Assembly (NCBI GenBank): GCA_029250345.1
Contig: JAQXFL010000137.1
Location: 1 to 12,499, forward strand
Source of the DNA: Candidatus Poseidoniaceae archaeon
Lineage (GTDB): Archaea; Thermoplasmatota; Poseidoniia; Poseidoniales; Poseidoniaceae
Direction of reading: 5' to 3'
Length of the DNA stretch: 12,499 nucleotides
The position numbers and the translations under genes are program-made. Shown here piece by piece: positions 1 through 7,427 of the stretch. The notes beneath the pieces were generated by a model. The model ran no database searches, was not told where the DNA came from, and was given only the letters and a program-made list of their open reading frames with translations. Numbering within the stretch: position 1 is the stretch's first letter; every line of letters starts with the position of its first letter.

Positions 1-186
1 ATCAATCCCAGATTTTTTGCTCAGAGCGATGTAATTGATGAGGTATTGACCTAGAAACGTAAGATTCAGCGTACCTGGCCAAGCAGTGCCACCGAGAAGT
101 TGTTTGAACTGTTCTTGATAGTGAGGTTGGGCCATGAAAATGTGGGCTCGCCCCAATCCACTGCTCACTGTACCCGTAAGGCGCAT
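1..186 (-). CDS. ribK: CTP-dependent riboflavin kinase (DUF120), 5' part, runs off the left edge
   Basis: Partial gene: 62 codons from ATG at 186 down to base 1, with the C-terminal half outside the window. Members of this archaeal family phosphorylate riboflavin to FMN using CTP. The visible N-terminus fits: GTVSSGLG at residues 5-12 matches the conserved first strand and glycine loop, then a Y..QF..LLG segment (23-32), then PGTLN at 37-41. T39 and N41 correspond to the Thr and Asn that bind Mg in the Methanocaldococcus jannaschii enzyme. Odd points are R13-A14, where relatives usually have Glu-Gly after SGLG, and GTAW in place of the usual F.PY before PGTLN. The start is chosen because family members begin a few residues before the GxVxSGLG strand. 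No well-spaced Shine-Dalgarno site is visible; a GGAAG lies about 16 bases upstream. The gene diverges from kbl across a 112 bp gap. Confidence 0.82.
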   Translation of the reverse strand, partial: MRLTGTVSSGLGRAHIFMAQPHYQEQFKQLLGGTAWPGTLNLTFLGQYLINYIALSKKSGID

Positions 187-214
187 AACACGCCCAACGG
201 CACTTCCTTTTTGA

Positions 215-231
215 TTGCATGGTTGCATGCA
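215..231. promoter_or_regulatory. TTGCATG direct repeat with TGCATGCA palindrome, candidate operator
   Basis: The 112 bp gap between divergent ribK and kbl holds TTGCATG twice (215-221 and 223-229). The second copy runs into the perfect 8-bp palindrome TGCATGCA (224-231). Its position in a divergent promoter region makes an operator plausible, but short repeats like this also arise by chance. No convincing TATA box is visible for either gene here. Confidence 0.25.
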
Positions 232-298
232 CGGAATCAGAACCTCAAGCCCGAAAGAACTTGAATGTCGAGGTATTGCGTTGGTATGAGGAGAGCAT

Positions 299-1480
299 AT
301 GCCCGGAGACATGTCTTGGATGAAAACACGTTTTGACGAATTGTCAGAAAAATCACTGCTATGGGAACCGCCCACTTTGGAAAGTCCGAACGAACCTCGG
401 TGTCAAATGAACGGAAAGCCAACAATCATGCTGTCTGCGAACAATTACCTCAACCTCACGACCCATCCGAAAGTCAAACAGGCTATGCTTGATGCTACAC
501 AAAAGTACGGTGCTGGAAGCGGTAGTGTTCGGGCTATTGCTGGGACAATGGACATACACCTTGAGGCTGAAAAGAAAGTTGCTGAATTCAAGGGAGTCGA
601 AGCCTCACTGATTTATTCTGCAGGCTACACCGTCAATGTAGGACTCATCCCGACGTTGGTTGCTGGACCACAAGATGTCATTATCAGCGATGCACTGAAC
701 CACGGCTCTATCATTGATGGTGTCCGACTTACGAAGGCGAGCCGTGGAGTCTATGCTCACAACGATATGGGTGAACTTGAAGCAGTACTGAAAGCGCACG
801 AAAGCTCAGACCGTAAACTGATTATTACGGATGGCGTATTCTCAATGGATGGAGATATTGCTCCACTCGATGAAGTGAACAAATTGGCGGAAGAATACGG
901 CGCAATGGTCTATGTTGACGATTGCCACGGCGAGGGAGTTCTCGGTGAGAAGGGAGCAGGAATTGTTGCCCATTTCAACCTGCAAGGCAAGGTCGATTTT
1001 GAAACCGGTTCTTTCTCCAAAGCCCTGGGTGTCCAAGGCGGAATCCTTGCCGGTACTGAGATGACTCGCACCCACGCCCTCAACCATTCACGCTCATGGC
1101 TTCTTTCTGGCTCTCAGCCACCCGGCGTCGCTGCTGCACAAAAAGCTGCGATTGAAGTCCTTATGGACGAGCCTGAACACCATGCCCGGTTGTGGGAGAA
1201 CACCGACTATTTCCGTAAGGAATTGCAATCGCTCGGTTTCGACACTGGCGATTCTGTCACCCCGATCATCCCAGTAATGTGTGGAGATTCAAGCGTGGCG
1301 AAGGCGATGACCAAAGCACTTGGTGAAGAAGGAGTCATGGCAGGTGCCATCGTGTTCCCAATGGTCGCTCGTGATAAAGCCAGAATCCGCACACAGATGT
1401 CTGCCGGACTTACTCGTGAAGACCTTGATGAAGTACTTCGTTTGTTTGAAAAAGTTGGACCAACACTCGATCTCATCTGA
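299..1480 (+). CDS. kbl: Glycine C-acetyltransferase (2-amino-3-ketobutyrate CoA ligase)
   Basis: PLP-dependent alpha-oxoamine synthase fold, 393 aa, the usual length. It interconverts 2-amino-3-oxobutyrate plus CoA with glycine plus acetyl-CoA, the second step of threonine catabolism, in the cytoplasm. Visible signatures are NNYLNL near residue 49, YGAGSGSVRAIAGT, the SDALNHGSIIDG segment, DGVFSMDGDIAPL, the cofactor-contacting D207 and H210 in DDCH, and the PLP lysine K241 in TGSFSKALG. RIRTQMSAGLT near the C-terminus is typical of KBL and argues against BioF or serine palmitoyltransferase. The start has GAGGAG at 288-293, five bases before the ATG. A small oddity is Gly-Glu-Gly after DDCH, where relatives have Ala-x-Gly. 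Threonine dehydrogenase, the usual partner, is not in the window. The downstream thioesterase start lies ten bases after this stop, so the two are probably co-transcribed. Confidence 0.9.
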   Translation: MPGDMSWMKTRFDELSEKSLLWEPPTLESPNEPRCQMNGKPTIMLSANNYLNLTTHPKVKQAMLDATQKYGAGSGSVRAIAGTMDIHLEAEKKVAEFKGVEASLIYSAGYTVNVGLIPTLVAGPQDVIISDALNHGSIIDGVRLTKASRGVYAHNDMGELEAVLKAHESSDRKLIITDGVFSMDGDIAPLDEVNKLAEEYGAMVYVDDCHGEGVLGEKGAGIVAHFNLQGKVDFETGSFSKALGVQGGILAGTEMTRTHALNHSRSWLLSGSQPPGVAAAQKAAIEVLMDEPEHHARLWENTDYFRKELQSLGFDTGDSVTPIIPVMCGDSSVAKAMTKALGEEGVMAGAIVFPMVARDKARIRTQMSAGLTREDLDEVLRLFEKVGPTLDLI

Positions 1481-1489
1481 GGTGACACT

Positions 1490-1912
1490 GTGGAAAGTGA
1501 CACACTAAGCGACGAGCAATTACTGGCGCTCGACAAAAGAATTCATTCCATTCCGATTGTCGAGACCCTCAAGATGGAGATTCTTAAACTGGAAAAGGGT
1601 CGATGTGAAGCAATCGTTCCGCGTCACACGCAATGGGATGGAATATACGAAACATTTCATGGAGGGATGCTCGGGACAATTGCAGACACCGTCACATGCT
1701 GGTCTATTTTGACGGAAATTGGTGCCGATTCACTTGTTGCAACTACTGATTTTAACATCAGATTTCTGCGACCGTGTCACACCGATGTCGTTTGTAAAGC
1801 CAACGTGATCCGAATTGGACGAACGATGTGTCTCGCCCATGCTGATTTGTACGATACCACTGGCAAATTGGTTGCAGTATGTCAAGTGAATTACATCCGC
1901 CTGCAAGGCTAG
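1490..1912 (+). CDS. PaaI-like hotdog-fold acyl-CoA thioesterase
   Basis: 140 aa, the normal length for a single hotdog domain. Residues 57-59 are HGG and D66 follows seven residues after the second glycine, the same arrangement as the HGG and catalytic Asp of PaaI-type thioesterases. The rest follows the fold: a central helix (GGMLGTIADTVTCWSI) and then strands including a TTDFNIRFLRP segment that matches the family pattern. The family hydrolyses acyl-CoA or aryl-CoA to free acid plus CoA; the substrate cannot be read from sequence. The start is GTG, supported by GAGGTGA at 1479-1485, which overlaps the kbl stop codon and sits four bases before the GTG. That suggests translational coupling to kbl. 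Because kbl handles acetyl-CoA, a CoA-balancing or housekeeping role is possible, but this is inference. The 3' end converges with the next minus-strand gene, with 13 bases between them. Confidence 0.8.
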   Translation: MESDTLSDEQLLALDKRIHSIPIVETLKMEILKLEKGRCEAIVPRHTQWDGIYETFHGGMLGTIADTVTCWSILTEIGADSLVATTDFNIRFLRPCHTDVVCKANVIRIGRTMCLAHADLYDTTGKLVAVCQVNYIRLQG

Positions 1913-1925
1913 ATAGGACAACCAA

Positions 1926-2537
1926 TCACTCTTCTTCGAGTGCATTGACAACGGAAAGAAGTTCTTCATCCCCGTCCGCTATTTCTTCTGCATCGTTCAA
2001 CTTCTCGTTGTAATCAAATTCGAGGCCTTCAAACGGATTTTTGTCATCCTCAAGTTGACACAAGAGGCGCCAACGTGGAGCCCATGAAAGATGTACATAC
2101 ATCGGACCCGGGAGGAGGACGAGAAGCCAAATGAGGCTCGAAGGAAGTTCCAGCATCCCTGTGAGCGAGATGGTGAGCAATGCGAGCCCAACAAACGGCA
2201 TCGGATAGAGTATGTACCGGGGTGGTGTGACCGGAAACCGCTTCGTAAATCGAATGATGATGAGAGAAAGCATCCCGAGCAGTAGACATGCAACCATAAT
2301 CAAAGCAGAATGAAAAATCCAGTTGGTGAGCCAGCTGTCTGATTCCTGAGCAAACCGGTAAGGCAAAACCAACGCAAGTGAAACCAAGAAGCCGTAAAAT
2401 GCGGAAATATTCGATGGATGAGAGAGCCATAATGGCAAGCGAGTGAAACGGCGGGAAAGGGAAGTCCCGAGCAGCGTTTCACGCTCCTTTGAGCCCAAAG
2501 CGTCGAGGCGCCCCTGCCATCGTGCTGATCTTTCCAC
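1926..2537 (-). CDS. Uncharacterised membrane protein with four predicted helices and acidic tail
   Basis: 203 aa and no family recognised. A charged N-terminus (residues 1-40) is followed by four hydrophobic stretches at about 45-62, 74-98, 108-131 and 133-152, then a strongly acidic soluble tail ending in three glutamates. Arg-Phe-Thr-Lys-Arg after the second helix and the acidic tail would allow a topology prediction, but no catalytic motif stands out. GTG at 2537 is the first possible start after an in-frame TGA. GGAG lies four bases upstream of it. It is the second of two minus-strand membrane-protein genes separated by 61 bases, probably one transcript. Its 3' end converges on the thioesterase gene with no recognisable terminator between. 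Confidence 0.7.
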   Translation of the reverse strand: MERSARWQGRLDALGSKERETLLGTSLSRRFTRLPLWLSHPSNISAFYGFLVSLALVLPYRFAQESDSWLTNWIFHSALIMVACLLLGMLSLIIIRFTKRFPVTPPRYILYPMPFVGLALLTISLTGMLELPSSLIWLLVLLPGPMYVHLSWAPRWRLLCQLEDDKNPFEGLEFDYNEKLNDAEEIADGDEELLSVVNALEEE

Positions 2538-2598
2538 GCCTCTCCGAGAGTGTAGAGGTTTTCAATGTGAAGGCCTATGAGACTCTAGAAATGCCGAT

Positions 2599-3252
2599 TT
2601 ATTCCCTTCGCAGTTTGCTGAAAATGCCGTCAGGTTCAATTTCCAAATCTTCATCGACCTTTAACCAAGAACGTTCGAGCAACCCATAGTCGATGCTTTC
2701 ACGCTCACGGGCATCTTCGATGGTGTCCTCATCACCGTTGACTGCATCCCTCAATGCGATGGCTTGGTTGATGAGAATCACATAGCGCTTCAGCCATGGA
2801 TGAGATGGCTCACGATTGCTAAAATGTCCGATGCCGGTGTAGTTATCGTCGTCTCGAATGAGCAGCGTCCCTCCCATCAACTCATCCGCCGTCAAACGCA
2901 CTCTCCCAACACCGATGTCGGCCCATGTACCATCCGAAAATTGGACCATCACCATTGCATTACCAAGTTCAGCATCGCTCATGAATGGATGATTCATGTT
3001 CACAGCCAAGGGAACATTGAGCATTGGAGAGTGACGACGAATGTAGAAACCGCCACCGATGCAAAGACCGGTGATGAAGAGGAACAGAAGGAAACTGTAC
3101 TCTATCAAAGGAAGCAGTAGGCGGAACAACAGCAAAACAACAAGTTCGTACACAACAAGAGTCCTGAGAAAGCGAATCGTGAATGGTTTCGCAATTGGAA
3201 GAGCATTGAACCGCCGCATTTCCAAGGACAATTCCTCGTGACGCTCGCTCAT
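2599..3252 (-). CDS. Uncharacterised protein with two N-terminal membrane helices and a cytoplasmic-type domain
   Basis: 217 aa and no family recognised. Two close hydrophobic segments (about 27-49 and 52-70) form a hairpin, ending in Arg-Arg-His. The soluble part after it is rich in short strands: VMVQFSDGTWADIGVGRVRL around 100-120 and TLLIRDDDNYTGIGHF around 128-144, a small beta-rich domain that I cannot assign. A charged C-terminal tail follows. ATG at 3252 is the first start after an in-frame TGA. The only AGGAG is about 20 bases upstream, too far for normal use, so initiation may be weak or leaderless. It is the first gene of the minus-strand pair, and it diverges from the DUF835 operon across a gap of about 170 bases. 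The arrangement suggests the two membrane proteins work together, but nothing shows their role. Confidence 0.68.
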   Translation of the reverse strand: MSERHEELSLEMRRFNALPIAKPFTIRFLRTLVVYELVVLLLFRLLLPLIEYSFLLFLFITGLCIGGGFYIRRHSPMLNVPLAVNMNHPFMSDAELGNAMVMVQFSDGTWADIGVGRVRLTADELMGGTLLIRDDDNYTGIGHFSNREPSHPWLKRYVILINQAIALRDAVNGDEDTIEDARERESIDYGLLERSWLKVDEDLEIEPDGIFSKLRRE

Positions 3253-3400
3253 ACTGAACCATTTGCGTGTACTCCTTCAACTTCACGGTACTTCGTCCAA
3301 AGAACCCTATCAACTTGAGGAACGGCTCAAACGTCGAAGCCGCTAAATCACTTCAGATGAATGATTCAAGCCGGACCTTTCAAGAAGTGTCTCGTAAGCA

Positions 3401-3417
3401 TCACCCCGAAGGGGTGA
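3401..3417 (+). promoter_or_regulatory. Perfect hairpin that buries the Shine-Dalgarno site of the DUF835 operon
   Basis: TCACCCC (3401-3407), GAA (3408-3410), GGGGTGA (3411-3417): a perfect 7-bp inverted repeat with a three-base spacer. The right arm is the ribosome binding site for the ATG at 3424, six bases downstream. In RNA the arm would be paired and the site hidden. It could instead act as a DNA operator. The repeat is directly seen; the regulatory role is inference. Confidence 0.5.
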
Positions 3418-3423
3418 GTGAAA

Positions 3424-5397
3424 ATGGTGGAATTACCGCAAGGAGATGTTACGGAAGTCCGACGCGGAGGACCGGATTCATTGCAACTTCTTTCAACGGA
3501 CATTGCACGACTATCCACGACAGGTTACCTGCGAATTGAGCGACGACCGAAGGGCGAGATGCCACGAATTGGTCACATCGCGTTCAAAGACGGGACACCG
3601 ATGATGGCTCTTCACGAAACGGACTCAATCAGTATGGCCCTTGAGGCCTTACTCGACATCGAGAGCGATTGTGCCCTTCTCGACTCTTTGATTGCAGTTC
3701 ATGAGTTACCACTTTCGGACATGGACAGAGTCCTCAGGCTTTACCCTGAGGCCCACTTTGAATCCGTCCAAGGGATAAACGCAAAGCAAGAGGATCACCA
3801 ATGGTGGTCGAAGGCAAGGTTCCGTACGAGCAGTTGGCGCCGTGAAGAACGACTTCCCGAAATGGAAACGGTGGTTGAAGCACCTGAAGCACTTCGGCAA
3901 CGCAGTCGAGCAATGAGGCAGCGTTTTGACGGTCTTGAAAAAATGCTCAGGCCCGGTGATGCGTACTTTTTTGACTCTGCAGACCCATCCCCGCTCTTCG
4001 ACCTCGCTGGCCAATTGGCTGTGCACGGACGACCGTTACTGGTTCTTGCCCGGCACGACATTGAATCACTCAATGTTGAACACAATATTCCGATCGCATC
4101 CAGCAGCTGGTTGTCACAAAACAACGGAAAGAAATCCATCGAACCGAGTCTGGATAACATTCGACGAAAGATTGACGCTTTCCTCTGGGAAAACCTTCGT
4201 GCTGTCGTGGTGCTTGAGGGAATCGAATACCTCTCCAGCCTGCACGGTGACGACCGAATCGTCAATTTCCTGCGAGACATTGTGGATGGAGTTCGATTGG
4301 AGGACCATTTGTTCCTCACAACTGCTGATTTCAATGCCTTCTCGTTGACCACTCGTCAACATCTCTCACGCTACATGACTGACCTCGAGCCGTCGGTCTT
4401 GGAACACTGGAATCTTGAACCTGACCTTCTGTTAGACCATCCACTGTGCGCCCCGGCCAGTGAAGAGGAGAGGCAGTGGATTGAACAACAACTCCAACAA
4501 GCGATTTCTTCTTCGACCGGCGGACCGATAGCACCGCAATCAAGCGTGTTTGGGACAATGGAAGGGGGTATGGATGCTCCAGAATCTGAAGAGGTGCAGG
4601 CCGCTACAGAATCCCTTCACTCAGTGGTGCAAGAATGGAACAACGAAATCAATGAAGATGCAGTCGAACCAGAATCCAATGAAGTTTCAATTCCAAACCG
4701 ATTCCATCAAGAGCCGGCGCATGCTGAATCCGTGATGCCCCAAACATCTGTACCAGCGCCAACTTCGCAAACTTCCGATACGTCTGAAATCGAAATGGAG
4801 TCGAATGAAACTGTGTTGGCTCAAGCGAGCAAACAGCAACCATACATTGCCCCACCGTCAGTTCCACGGCGAGCGCAAAAAGTACGCAGAAAAAAGAAGA
4901 AGGCCACCCTACGACCCGATCGCAAGAAACAACGCGCACTGTTTGCAGCAGTCCGCAATGCACCGGAAGCGAAAGAACTCAGAGATGTAGACTTAGGCAA
5001 AACGCAACCACCACAGGCAATATCATCAAGTCTTGACAAGTACGCCAATCGCCAAGAAAAGGCGGTAGCAAAAATGACAGTTGTACCACGGATGAACTCA
5101 TCGGTGTTGGATGCCACTCGGCAAAATGTCAATACACGAGAACACAGGCTACCGGAGACACCTCTCGCCAACAGGCCACTTGAAGCGGTCAATGACCGGA
5201 TGCCTGTCGATACTGAAACCTCACTGACTCCACACATGGCCCGACCGGGCGCTGTGGCCCAAAACCAGGGTGATAAGCCAAGCAGAGAAGGTGCGTTCCG
5301 TCGCCAATCCAAACCTTCGCTTGAAGACAAACTCAGCGTGTGGGAAATTGAAGACAGAGAACGGCTTCGCAAGGATATGGAGGCGAAGGGGGAATGA
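3424..5397 (+). CDS. DUF835-domain protein with long disordered basic tail
   Basis: 657 aa. Residues 1 to about 115 form a small alpha/beta domain that starts LPQGD and has GYLRIERR, then GHIAFKDGTPMMAL, like the DUF2226/DUF4388-type modules of archaeal and bacterial signalling proteins (tentative). Residues about 170-322 are a DUF835 domain: a L.PGDAYFF opening, a SSSWLSQ segment, the hallmark AVVVLEGIEYLSSLHG strand, and FLTTADFNAF. The rest is low-complexity, rich in Gln, Ser, Glu and Pro. A dense Lys/Arg cluster at about 482-504 could bind nucleic acid or acidic protein. The start is ATG 3424, because GGGGTGA is six bases upstream; GTG at 3418 would touch that site. The stop overlaps the next ATG in ATGA (5394-5397), so the two proteins are translated together and probably interact. 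DUF835 has no established reaction. Confidence 0.78.
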   Translation: MVELPQGDVTEVRRGGPDSLQLLSTDIARLSTTGYLRIERRPKGEMPRIGHIAFKDGTPMMALHETDSISMALEALLDIESDCALLDSLIAVHELPLSDMDRVLRLYPEAHFESVQGINAKQEDHQWWSKARFRTSSWRREERLPEMETVVEAPEALRQRSRAMRQRFDGLEKMLRPGDAYFFDSADPSPLFDLAGQLAVHGRPLLVLARHDIESLNVEHNIPIASSSWLSQNNGKKSIEPSLDNIRRKIDAFLWENLRAVVVLEGIEYLSSLHGDDRIVNFLRDIVDGVRLEDHLFLTTADFNAFSLTTRQHLSRYMTDLEPSVLEHWNLEPDLLLDHPLCAPASEEERQWIEQQLQQAISSSTGGPIAPQSSVFGTMEGGMDAPESEEVQAATESLHSVVQEWNNEINEDAVEPESNEVSIPNRFHQEPAHAESVMPQTSVPAPTSQTSDTSEIEMESNETVLAQASKQQPYIAPPSVPRRAQKVRRKKKKATLRPDRKKQRALFAAVRNAPEAKELRDVDLGKTQPPQAISSSLDKYANRQEKAVAKMTVVPRMNSSVLDATRQNVNTREHRLPETPLANRPLEAVNDRMPVDTETSLTPHMARPGAVAQNQGDKPSREGAFRRQSKPSLEDKLSVWEIEDRERLRKDMEAKGE

Positions 5398-7427
5398 ACG
5401 TTCGACGAGAAAAACTCGCCCTCGCCCTTGAGCTGGCTCGGCAAAAACTCGAGCACAGTGGCACAGGTATCGAACAAGTCACGCCAAAGAATGACTCGAA
5501 ATCGAAAGAATCAAACTCCAAACTCAACCGTTTGTTGGGTAAGAACGATGTCGTCGACCGTCGTCAAGGAACATTGCTGCAGCGAACTGGAATCGTTGAG
5601 CGCCCAACCTTTGAATTGGTAGCTGATGGGGTGCTTGGCAAACAGAACAAGCAAAGAAAACCAGCAATTGAACTTCAGTCTAACGGCGATTCACTCGCTG
5701 ACATCGCAGCACGGCGTATTCGCTCGCTGCGGCAGCGAACTTTCGAATCCATAGAGCAGCAAATCGATCCTGTTGAAGACTCCTACTTGGGAATGGAACA
5801 GGATGGAAGCCCCGTATGGAAATCCGTGCTTGATGGCCACCGTGGCCGACCAACCCACGCCCTCTCTGAAGAGTTAGCACCGCCACAAGAGACCTCACCG
5901 TTCCATCACAGCGTAGTTTTGCCTACTGGAGGTGCATGGCCTCTTCGACTTCGCCCGGAAGTTCGCAAGAGTTTCAAGCAGTGGTTCAACATTCCAGAAA
6001 ACACTCGTGCTACACAGGCAGCAGATGCTGTTGTCGATTCACCCGGAGGTCAACTTAACCCCCTGCTCTTCATTGGCACCTCACAAACTGGAAGAACACA
6101 TCTTCTCCACGCAACTGCGCAAGCAGTTCTCCGCCGACAAGAAGGAAATGTGTACATGCTTACCAGCGCTGAATTGGCAGGCTTGGAACGGTTACCAGAC
6201 GGATGGCAAGACACGCTTGTGAACGCCAGATTGCTTGCCATTGACGACATTGATTCATGTGTTGCTCATTCAGAACTTGCCCATGAACTTGGACTTATGA
6301 TTGACTACGCACTCAATCTGGGCGTGCATGTGTTGCTCACTTCCAAAACTGCCCCTGACGATTGGCCGACTTCACGGCTGTGGGAACTCACCCGACATGC
6401 TGCATCCGTTCATCTCGAGGCACCTCAATCCTCGAGCATGGTCTTGTATGCCCGGCATCTTGCAATCAAGAAGGGTCTGATGATGAACGACGGTCAGTTG
6501 GCAAGTCTGGTGCTCAAAGATACCGTTGGATGGCATTCAACCAAAGCCAATTTCGATTTGGTTGCCCTCGCCCTTCAGTCCGGCGATGAAGTACTTGATG
6601 GTGAAGATGTCACAGCACTGCTGTCAAACCAACTCGAAAGAGCAGTTGCCGAACAACCCCTCGAACGTGAAAGAGTGGAAGACATTGCTATGCGTCTCGT
6701 CAGTACGGCAGTTGATACCGTTTACAGCGATGAAGTTCATGGAGGTATCGACCTTTATTCGGAATTACCTGAAATCGGCGACGATGAATACATGCCACCA
6801 GAACTCGACGCACGCAAGCTCGCAGCATCCGGTGAACGCAGGCATGCAGAATACCTGAAAATAGCATTGGAAGACACTGCCCCTGCTGCACCGTCCGTCC
6901 TTGACCTCAATGAGAGAGAACAGCACCTTATCGCTCGCCAAGGTCGCATTGAAGAAAGAGACTACGGTTTGGCTGCTGATGTGTTGACTGAGTTGGATGA
7001 AGCATTTGATCATCGAATAAACTCGTTTGAGCGAGACTTGATTGAGAGTTCAATCCAACTTGGAAATCTTGAATCCCAACTTCACGACCTTTCAGAGCGC
7101 ACTTCTGAAGCATCAATTGAGGAATTGATTCGCATCGCTGACGAGTTGCGAAAAATGGAGGGCAACCTCACTGAGTTTGACCCCGACCGTGAACCTTGGC
7201 CCGAGATGGAAGAAGACATTGTTCGAAAGGAGAGGCGAAAAGCAAACCGCAGGAAATCAAGCAAAGTCGTAGACCCACTCGACAGTCACGAACCCGACGG
7301 AGAATGGAACGTTGATTCCGGTAGCGTCGATATGATGGATTTACTCAGTGAATCACAGCAACCTCGTAAAATCCGTTTAGGCCGGATCAATCCAGTTCAA
7401 ACTATGATGACGGGTGAAGAAGAATGA
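5394..7427 (+). CDS. DnaA/Hda-like AAA+ protein with altered Walker A motif
   Basis: 677 aa in three parts. Residues 1 to about 190 are charged and of unknown fold. Residues about 190-405 resemble the DnaA/Hda AAA+ module: FKQWFNIPENT (DnaA has TFDNFV.G..N), NPLLFIG, then GTSQTGRTHLLHA (Walker A 228-235), a YMLTSAELAG strand, LLAIDDID (Walker B, D284-D285) and HVLLTSKTAPDDWP with sensor-1 T316/S317. Arginine R234 replaces the Walker A lysine. The DnaA sensor-2 arginine position reads Ala in my alignment by eye. The tail (about 503-592) is heptad-rich and probably coiled coil. There is no DnaA domain IV helix-turn-helix, so it is unlikely to be a replication initiator. It probably binds nucleotide weakly or serves as a scaffold. 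Both ends are joined to neighbours by ATGA overlaps. Archaea normally use Orc1/Cdc6, not DnaA. Confidence 0.75.
   Translation: MNVRREKLALALELARQKLEHSGTGIEQVTPKNDSKSKESNSKLNRLLGKNDVVDRRQGTLLQRTGIVERPTFELVADGVLGKQNKQRKPAIELQSNGDSLADIAARRIRSLRQRTFESIEQQIDPVEDSYLGMEQDGSPVWKSVLDGHRGRPTHALSEELAPPQETSPFHHSVVLPTGGAWPLRLRPEVRKSFKQWFNIPENTRATQAADAVVDSPGGQLNPLLFIGTSQTGRTHLLHATAQAVLRRQEGNVYMLTSAELAGLERLPDGWQDTLVNARLLAIDDIDSCVAHSELAHELGLMIDYALNLGVHVLLTSKTAPDDWPTSRLWELTRHAASVHLEAPQSSSMVLYARHLAIKKGLMMNDGQLASLVLKDTVGWHSTKANFDLVALALQSGDEVLDGEDVTALLSNQLERAVAEQPLERERVEDIAMRLVSTAVDTVYSDEVHGGIDLYSELPEIGDDEYMPPELDARKLAASGERRHAEYLKIALEDTAPAAPSVLDLNEREQHLIARQGRIEERDYGLAADVLTELDEAFDHRINSFERDLIESSIQLGNLESQLHDLSERTSEASIEELIRIADELRKMEGNLTEFDPDREPWPEMEEDIVRKERRKANRRKSSKVVDPLDSHEPDGEWNVDSGSVDMMDLLSESQQPRKIRLGRINPVQTMMTGEEE

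Noticed and set aside
2..232. Open frame of 76 codons on the minus strand
   Set aside because: It is in a different frame from the riboflavin kinase reading, which has clear family motifs. The 76-codon frame has none.
299..1480. Serine palmitoyltransferase-like reading, giving a sphingolipid-type pathway together with the AUR1-like gene
   Set aside because: The detailed motifs (SDALNH, DGVFSMDGDIAPL, RIRTQMSAGLT) match glycine C-acetyltransferase. The two genes are 9 kb apart and archaea are not known to make sphingolipids.
1913..1925. Terminator between the thioesterase and the convergent membrane-protein gene
   Set aside because: The 13-base gap has no hairpin and no T-tract.
4821..5477. 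218-codon minus-strand frame opposite the DUF835 protein
   Set aside because: Serine- and arginine-rich antisense of a low-complexity coding region, with no ribosome site or family motif. The plus-strand gene is well supported.
5394..7427. True DnaA replication initiator with an origin nearby
   Set aside because: There is no domain IV helix-turn-helix and the Walker A lysine is missing. I also saw no clustered DnaA-box-like or origin-recognition repeats.
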